Shown in pieces: positions 9,798-14,453 of a DNA stretch of 14,453 bases (position 1 is the first letter of the stretch; the number at the start of each line of letters is the position of its first letter). Where the stretch lies: positions 1 through 14,453 of the forward strand of contig CAZAGT010000104.1 in NCBI GenBank assembly GCA_964484515.1. Reading direction: 5' to 3'. The DNA is from CAZAGT01 sp964484515. GTDB lineage: Bacteria; Desulfobacterota; DSM-4660; Desulfatiglandales; HGW-15. The position numbers were made by a program, and so were the translations under genes. The notes under the pieces were generated by a model that was given only the letters and a program-made list of their open reading frames with translations, was not told the origin of the DNA and made no database searches.

Positions 9798-12059
9798 ATG
9801 GCAATGGGTTTTCTAAGAATGGGAATCCTCAAGTTCCGCTCTGGCCATATCCCCCTCCTCGCTACCATCCTCGGAAGTATCACATACCTCGTGGGAATAC
9901 CTTTTTTGGATCTCATGGAATTGAAGACTATTGATCTTAGATTTGCATCTAGGGGGCCAATAATACCGCGTTCAGACGTCGTCCTAGCCGCAATCGATGA
10001 AAAAAGCCTCAAAGAGCAGGGGAAGTGGATTTGGCCACGTTCCAAAATTGCTGATTTGGTAAACAAGTTGAATGCTGCCGGCGCAAAAACCATTGCATTT
10101 GATATTGGGTTTCTTGAACCGGACAATAGAGAGCTCATTCAGACGATTGAAAAGATCGAGCACGCAGTTCGGCAGGTGCCCGTTCCGGTTACGTGGATGG
10201 AAGACTACCTGAGAGATCTTAAAGTTCAGTCCGATAACGATCAACGTCTTGCCGACGCCATCAAGAATTCAAGTGCTAAGGTGGTTCTGGGCTACTTTTT
10301 TCAGACGGATGTTGAAGCCATTCGGGATTTGGGAAAAGCAGAGATCCAAGCCCATGAAGAAAATATCCGCGGATCTATGTACAAAATTGTGAAGGACACA
10401 TCTAAGAATGCCGGGAACGTGTCGCTAATAGAGGCCCAAATACCTCAATCCAATATAAAGACAATTTCAGAGAAGGCGAAGTATGCCGGTTTTTTTAATA
10501 TAATACCGGATCGGGACGGAGTCGTTCGCCGCATGCCGGCTGTTATCAGATTCAGAGGTGTTCTTTACGCACCGTTGTCCCTGATGGCCGTTAGCGCCTA
10601 CCTGGATATGCCCATGGCACTTGAAATAGCCGAGTACGGCGTCAAGGCAGTGAAACTAAGGGAAACAACAATACCCACTGACGAATTGGGAGAAATTGTC
10701 ATCAACTACAGGGGACCGCCGAAAACCTTTCCGCATATATCGGTTACCGACATTCTAACAGGACAGGTTAAGGGAGATGTCTTCCGAGACAAGCTGGTTT
10801 TGGTGGGTGCAACTGCGACCGGTATTTATGACATGCGGGTCACTCCGTTTGGCAGTGTTTATCCCGGCCTCGAAATCCATGCGAATCTTGTCGATACGGT
10901 GTTGGCGAAGACCTTTTTCTATCAACCCGCCTGGGCGGGCATTTTCGACCTTCTGGTGATTCTGTTCGCGGGACTCTTCCTCGGATTTGTCATGTACCGC
11001 GTGGGTGCCGTGGCCGGCGCTGTGCTGGCCGGTTCTGTCTTTCTCAGCTGGATCCTCCTGTGTCAATATTTCTTCACAAATAGAGGATGGATCCTAAGCA
11101 TTGTGTATCCTCTATTTACGATACTTCTGGTCTACCTTTGCACCACGGCATACAAGTACCTTGTGGAAACACGACAGAAACGCTTCATTAGAAGCGCGTT
11201 TTCCACCTATCTGGCCCCTTCTGTCGTGAAGCAACTCATTGAAGCACCCGAGAAGTTGCAATTAGGTGGAGAACAACGGCTGATCACGGCGTTCTTCTCT
11301 GATGTCCAGGGATTTACAGGTATTGCCGAGGGATTGCTGCCCACTGAACTTGTGGAACTTCTGAATGAGTTCTTGTCCGAAATGACCGATGTGATCTTGG
11401 GCTATGAAGGAACAGTCGACAAATTCGAAGGCGATGCCATCATCGCATTCTTCGGGGCACCCAACGATCTTTCTAATCACGCAGAAGTCGCATGCCGAGC
11501 ATGTATTGATATGCAGAACCGTTTAGGCGAGCTGCGGCGAATCTGGAAGACCCAACATAATCCCGAACTCAGGATGCGAATTGGACTTTGCACGGGACCG
11601 GCGGTCGTAGGGAATATGGGGTCGAGAAAGAGGATGGATTATACGATGATGGGTGATACGGTGAACACGGCAGCGAGACTGGAAGGGGTGAACAAAGTCT
11701 ATGGGACCTATACCCTGATCAGCGAAACAACCCATGACGAACTCGATAGTGAGATCCTGACGCGGGAGGTTGATTTGATTAGAGTTTTCGGAAAGGACGA
11801 ACCCGTGAGGGTCTATGAACTCCTGGGATATCAAGAAGAAATCGAAAACAAATGCAAAAAGACGCTTGAATATTACGCCGCCGGACTCCGCGCTTACAGG
11901 GAACAGGAGTGGGATAGGGCCATCGACCTTTTTCAAGAGGCCCTTTCCCTTACCAGTAGTGACGGTCCGAGCAGAACACTTCTGAACCGCTGCAAAGACT
12001 TGAAAAATTTCCCACCAAGGACACCGTGGGATGGCTGCTATAACATGGAATCGAAATAG
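9798..12059 (+). CDS. CHASE2 sensor - three TM - class III adenylate cyclase with C-terminal TPR-like helices
   Basis: The product is 753 residues. ATG 9798 has AGG directly before it; ATG 9804 (residue 3) has better spacing from that AGG, so the start is uncertain by two codons. A first membrane segment (about 16-37) precedes a periplasmic CHASE2 domain (about 40-375: 'LKTIDLRF', 'VVLAAIDEKSL', 'FDIGF', 'GFFNIIPDRDGVVRRMP', 'VLVGATATGIYDMR', 'YPGLEIHANLVD'). Three TM helices follow (about 381-400, 402-423, 432-453). The cyclase domain (about 490-675) has metal Asp502 (FFSDVQGF) and Asp546 and adenine-selecting Lys542 (DKFEGDAIIAFFG). It also has Thr616, Asn623 and Arg627 (YTMMGDTVNTAAR). All catalytic positions are therefore intact, and it should convert ATP to cAMP at the inner membrane in response to an unknown periplasmic cue. 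Residues about 686-735 look like TPR helices ('YAAGLRAYREQEWDRAIDLF'). Confidence 0.93.
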   Translation: MAMGFLRMGILKFRSGHIPLLATILGSITYLVGIPFLDLMELKTIDLRFASRGPIIPRSDVVLAAIDEKSLKEQGKWIWPRSKIADLVNKLNAAGAKTIAFDIGFLEPDNRELIQTIEKIEHAVRQVPVPVTWMEDYLRDLKVQSDNDQRLADAIKNSSAKVVLGYFFQTDVEAIRDLGKAEIQAHEENIRGSMYKIVKDTSKNAGNVSLIEAQIPQSNIKTISEKAKYAGFFNIIPDRDGVVRRMPAVIRFRGVLYAPLSLMAVSAYLDMPMALEIAEYGVKAVKLRETTIPTDELGEIVINYRGPPKTFPHISVTDILTGQVKGDVFRDKLVLVGATATGIYDMRVTPFGSVYPGLEIHANLVDTVLAKTFFYQPAWAGIFDLLVILFAGLFLGFVMYRVGAVAGAVLAGSVFLSWILLCQYFFTNRGWILSIVYPLFTILLVYLCTTAYKYLVETRQKRFIRSAFSTYLAPSVVKQLIEAPEKLQLGGEQRLITAFFSDVQGFTGIAEGLLPTELVELLNEFLSEMTDVILGYEGTVDKFEGDAIIAFFGAPNDLSNHAEVACRACIDMQNRLGELRRIWKTQHNPELRMRIGLCTGPAVVGNMGSRKRMDYTMMGDTVNTAARLEGVNKVYGTYTLISETTHDELDSEILTREVDLIRVFGKDEPVRVYELLGYQEEIENKCKKTLEYYAAGLRAYREQEWDRAIDLFQEALSLTSSDGPSRTLLNRCKDLKNFPPRTPWDGCYNMESK

Positions 12060-12343
12060 GTCCGATAATGCCACATGCAACCTAAATTTGCCTACGTTCA
12101 CCGAGACAAAGAATCCTCGCAGGATCAAGCCTTCTCTCAATGTCGGCCGGCCGACGCGGCCCGCCCGTTCTTTGAAATGGTTCATCTTGGCATTAGGAAA
12201 CTCCTTGAGGTCCGACTAGAGGGCTCTCTCTTCAATCTTTGGCATACTCAACCCGTGTACGCCCTGCCCCTTTGTCCGCATGGTCTGTTGAAGTCGGCTT
12301 TCCGGTCCTGATTGGGAACGCGATTCCGTCTTTGCAGTGCATG
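12060..12343. other. Convergent intergenic region
   Basis: This lies between the ends of the CHASE2-cyclase gene (+) and the phytase-like gene (-). It contains a 14-bp perfect palindrome, GTCGGCCGGCCGAC (12142-12155). It also has a near copy (17 of 18 nt) at 12211-12228 of the sequence that forms the right arm of the hairpin at 5931-5948. No hairpin with a T-tract and no supported gene are seen. Confidence 0.45.
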
Positions 12344-13294
12344 CTAGCCGACCAGCTCGAACATCAGCAATACGGTCGCTTGCGGGCCGGTGTAATGATC
12401 GTTCGAAACCAGGTAGATCAACGTTTCACCGCCACTCGCTTGCCTGGTATGTACCCCTTGTATGTTGTGGAATGCCAGTGAGTCTTCCAGGATGGCAAGC
12501 TCTTCGGCTTCGAGTCTCGCCATCGGTCTTATGTCCGTCGCCCGCAAGAGACGCAGGCGGGTCGCGATGTAAGGGATTCCCTTTTCCACAATGATGATCT
12601 CGCCGCCCGGGGTTGTGGTCGCAGCAACCGGTCTGAACTCCTCGAAATACCCTGACCCAGCTTGCTTTTGCTTTTTGAAACAGGGGGAGACTTGGACCTT
12701 ATGGCGCATCTTCAACGTTTCGCGAGCACATGTGGTGTAGCTCAGTTTTGACCAACCCCCATCACCGCCGACCCAGCCAGACACTCCCCCCCCGCTGCCG
12801 ACCGCCTCTGTGAGCACGAAGAGGCGGTTATCGGGAATCGGGGTGACGGCCCTAATATCCCCACTGGACAGCCTGGCTTTGAGGTCTTCGGGCGGAACCA
12901 TCGATCGAGGTGGCTTGTTCTCCTTGCTATCTCGGATCGTTTCGATCTCGGCGTCGGCAATCCCAGCCAAATTATCTCTCTCATCATAAACCAACTCGCC
13001 CTGGAATCTGTGCCCCTCGTCGGATCGGACCACAAAAGTTCGGCCATCCGGACTGATGCTCAGCGCCGAAAGTCCGCCGAACCGTGGATCAGGTGAAGTC
13101 AAACGGACTCCCCCTCTATATTTCAGATTCCCCACGATCTCCGAGTCGAGTCTCAGGTGATCCAAGCACAGTTTTTTTGCCTCAATGACAACGGGATCGA
13201 TCCGGATTTCGGCCTCGGTTGCTGTTCGGTCGCAGCTCCCCAGCAGGGCCATGAGCAAAGAGAGAACAAAGACAAGGCTTGCTGATAATGACAT
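12344..13294 (-). CDS. Phytase-like/esterase-like domain lipoprotein
   Basis: The product is 316 residues. On the minus strand AGGAGG lies 8 nt before the ATG at 13294-13292, which fixes the start; a longer frame from 13333 lacks this. Residues 1-21 form a signal peptide with lipobox L-G-S-C (Cys21). Sequence at 72-115 ('FGGLSALSISPDGRTFVVRS', 'GELVYDERDNLAGIADAEIE') and at 217-314 is typical of the 'esterase-like activity of phytase' beta-propeller family: 'FRPVAATTTPGGEIIIVEKG', 'TRLRLLRATDI', 'HNIQG', 'LIYLVSNDHY', 'LLMFEL'. Enzymatic activity in this family is poorly established. The part that in relatives carries a DAEGLA/SFE blade (about 120-165 here) seems abridged, and the usual NMEG is NIQG. 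It is likely anchored in the envelope and convergent with the cyclase gene. No operon partner is seen. Confidence 0.75.
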   Translation of the reverse strand: MSLSASLVFVLSLLMALLGSCDRTATEAEIRIDPVVIEAKKLCLDHLRLDSEIVGNLKYRGGVRLTSPDPRFGGLSALSISPDGRTFVVRSDEGHRFQGELVYDERDNLAGIADAEIETIRDSKENKPPRSMVPPEDLKARLSSGDIRAVTPIPDNRLFVLTEAVGSGGGVSGWVGGDGGWSKLSYTTCARETLKMRHKVQVSPCFKKQKQAGSGYFEEFRPVAATTTPGGEIIIVEKGIPYIATRLRLLRATDIRPMARLEAEELAILEDSLAFHNIQGVHTRQASGGETLIYLVSNDHYTGPQATVLLMFELVG

Positions 13295-14066
13295 GTCATG
13301 TACCTCCTGCTTTGCTGATTTCTGAAAGGTCATGGTTCGCTAGAGCACTTGCATCGGGTAGAGAGCAACTTGGATGCCGAATCAGGAGGAAAAGAAAGCT
13401 AAGCGGGAGATTCTCATACAAGTCTTTGATTTTGCAGGTAAAATATAATTGCCCATGTTGTGGTGGTGTTGGGCGAGCTATCGTCGCTATTTAGATAAGT
13501 GTCAACCTGATTGCCATATTTCGAGGTAGGATCAAGAAAAAGCTGTGATACGCGAACCTTGGCATGTCAACATAGTTGCCATACATCCCGAAACTATATT
13601 GACAACGCCAGCCCCAAAACAAGCGTATTTAAAGACGGAGATAGGTCTACGTCATAACTTGCGGCACATGGAGTTCAACATCCCTTTACAATTGACTCCT
13701 AGAGCCTCAAACCGATATCCTAGAAACTCGAATCCTTGACCATTCTCACGGTGTGCTATGAGGGTTCTGAATCCTGCAACCCCTCACCTAGCCACTCAGT
13801 CTTCACCTTGCCCACGAGTTGAACCCCTTCATCCCGCGTCACAAGGCATTGATGCTTAGGTGGCAGCGGAAAGGTACGCCGCCTATCGAAAGAGACGGCG
13901 CTTCGCTCTCGGTTTGAACCCGGTGGTCGTTCTTGAGGTGGAAAGGAAGAATAGGCGTGATGTTGATAGCTTCAAATAGATAGAAAGGCTAGTTGACCTT
14001 TGATGGAACCAAGAGCCCGGCGGCACGTGTTAGGCGATTCGCTTTCACTGATATGACTGATATTCC
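13295..14066. other. About 770 nt without a supported gene
   Basis: Short frames here have no ribosome site or recognisable family. It holds the phytase-like gene's ribosome site (on the minus strand, near 13303-13308) and the imperfect direct repeat at 13500/13565. It may contain decayed gene or insertion-sequence remnants. I do not recognise an RNA gene. Confidence 0.5.
13500..13583. repeat. Imperfect 19-nt direct repeat, period 65 nt
   Basis: TGTCAACCTGATTGCCATA (13500-13518) and TGTCAACATAGTTGCCATA (13565-13583) differ at three central positions. The shared frame is TGTCAAC-N4-TTGCCATA. The pair could be a regulator site or the multiple terminal repeats of a lost insertion sequence; no transposase is present. 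Confidence 0.5.
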
Positions 14067-14154
14067 TGGTGCCGGAGGGGGGAATCGAACCCCCACGGTA
14101 CCAAGTACCACTGGATTTTGAGTCCAGCGCGTCTACCAGTTTCACCACTCCGGC
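14067..14154 (-). tRNA. tRNA-Leu (anticodon CAA)
   Basis: On the minus strand the 5' GCCGGAG (from 14154) pairs with CTCCGGC, followed by A and an encoded CCA (14069-14067). The anticodon stem CTGGA/TCCAG holds the loop CTCAAAA, giving anticodon CAA (reads UUG). The extended variable arm (GGTACTTGGTACC region) and the 'GGTTCGATTCC' T-arm are as expected for a class II tRNA-Leu. It is transcribed away from tRNA-Ala. Confidence 0.97.
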
Positions 14155-14171
14155 ACCGTTCAACTGTCCGG

Positions 14172-14201
14172 ATTATAGGAGAGGCCGCAAGGCTCTGTCA
14201 A
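14172..14201 (-). promoter_or_regulatory. Consensus sigma-70 promoter of tRNA-Leu
   Basis: On the minus strand TTGACA (14201-14196) and TATAAT (14177-14172) both match consensus, with an 18-nt spacer. A GC-rich discriminator (CCGGAC) follows, a feature of stringently controlled stable-RNA promoters. The predicted start is about 10 nt before the tRNA. Confidence 0.85.
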
Positions 14202-14208
14202 TATGATA

Positions 14209-14237
14209 TTGACATGCACATGGCCCCTTGTTAGGAT
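14209..14237 (+). promoter_or_regulatory. Sigma-70 promoter of tRNA-Ala
   Basis: TTGACA (14209-14214) and TAGGAT (14232-14237, four of six consensus positions) are separated by 17 nt. The predicted start lies only a few bases before the tRNA at 14248. Its -35 is the mirror half of the palindrome shared with the tRNA-Leu promoter. Confidence 0.75.
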
Positions 14238-14247
14238 GATTTTTTCT

Positions 14248-14323
14248 GGGGCTGTAGCTCAGCTGGGAGAGCGCATGAATGGCATTCATGAGGTCGTGGG
14301 TTCGATCCCCATCAGCTCCACCA
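14248..14323 (+). tRNA. tRNA-Ala (anticodon GGC)
   Basis: The gene is 76 nt including encoded CCA. GGGGCTG pairs with CAGCTCC (one G-U). The D-arm is 'AGCTCAGCTGGGAGAGC'. Anticodon stem CATGA/TCATG has loop ATGGCAT, giving GGC (reads GCC). The T-arm has 'GGGTTCGATCCCC'. Confidence 0.97.
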
Positions 14324-14405
14324 AAAATATCAAAGACTTAGCTTTGCGGCACTGACACAGAATCGGAAAATGTGACGTTTTTGTGACAAAATGCCGCAGC
14401 ATCAG

Positions 14406-14438
14406 AGGCGATCGGGGGCACGGTCGCCTTTTTCTTTT
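14406..14438 (+). terminator. Rho-independent terminator after tRNA-Ala
   Basis: AGGCGATC (14406-14413) pairs with GGTCGCCT (14422-14429), 8 bp with one G-U, around an 8-nt loop. TTTTTCTTTT follows. It lies about 80 nt past tRNA-Ala. An additional exact 7-bp inverted repeat (TGCGGCA 14345-14351, TGCCGCA 14392-14398) lies between them. Confidence 0.85.
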
Positions 14439-14453
14439 GGCATGATGTCAGGC

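Noticed and set aside
12031..12594. Several overlapping plus-strand frames after the CHASE2-cyclase gene
   Set aside because: They are short, lack ribosome sites and families, and partly lie antisense to the phytase-like gene.
13279..13494. 71-codon plus-strand frame with a CPCCGG motif
   Set aside because: It overlaps the start and ribosome site of the minus-strand phytase-like gene. There is no own ribosome site, and the Cys motif is isolated.
13860..13979. Possible 39-codon Arg-rich peptide starting with GTG
   Set aside because: It has no Shine-Dalgarno and no family resemblance, and a stop codon lies directly upstream. It could be a gene remnant but is not supportable.
13990..14066. Possible terminator downstream of tRNA-Leu on the minus strand (AAAGG/CCTTT hairpin)
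   Set aside because: The stem is only 5 bp and the following T content is poor, so it is not convincing.

Overview
The window looks like two pieces of a draft bacterial assembly joined at a 10-N gap (6011-6020). The organism is probably a Gram-negative, Deltaproteobacteria/Desulfobacterota-like bacterium. That placement rests on gene families: an OmpH/Skp-like periplasmic chaperone, lipoproteins with classical lipoboxes, a CHASE2-type adenylate cyclase, a GAF-cyclase, and a huge Tyr/Gly/Trp-rich repeat protein. It is an inference from gene types, not a marker-gene identification. Both contig starts (1-50 and about 6021-6080) are C homopolymer or C-rich sequence and are probably artefactual.

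Left piece (1-6010): one giant modular repeat protein fills nearly all of it. It is missing its 5' end, because the reading frame runs straight out of the poly-C. It is also split by a single-base frameshift at about 1296-1300. Read through the shift, it is at least about 1,939 residues: four copies of an A-B-C-D module series, one extra Tyr-rich B module, and a distinct C-terminal domain. A perfect 11-bp inverted repeat follows the stop.

Right piece, part one (6021-9503): an OmpH/Skp-like protein, then a small lipoprotein with a transglutaminase/LapG-like Cys-His site. Next comes about 0.7 kb of non-coding DNA with a candidate promoter surrounded by dyads and a 175-bp composite palindromic (REP/MITE-like) element. 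The element sits directly upstream of a GAF-class III cyclase gene whose active site is degenerate.

Right piece, part two (9504-14453): a CHASE2-3TM-adenylate cyclase with all catalytic residues, then a convergent minus-strand phytase-like/esterase-like lipoprotein. After about 0.75 kb without a recognisable gene come divergent tRNA-Leu(CAA) and tRNA-Ala(GGC) genes. Their promoters share a perfect 19-bp palindrome made of two facing -35 boxes. A strong intrinsic terminator follows tRNA-Ala.

Functional reading: the tandem cyclases suggest a cAMP-type signalling locus with one competent sensor cyclase and one altered partner. A LapG-like lipoprotein and a chaperone near a giant secreted repeat protein suggest a cell-surface/adhesin theme, but that link crosses the assembly gap and is only a hypothesis.
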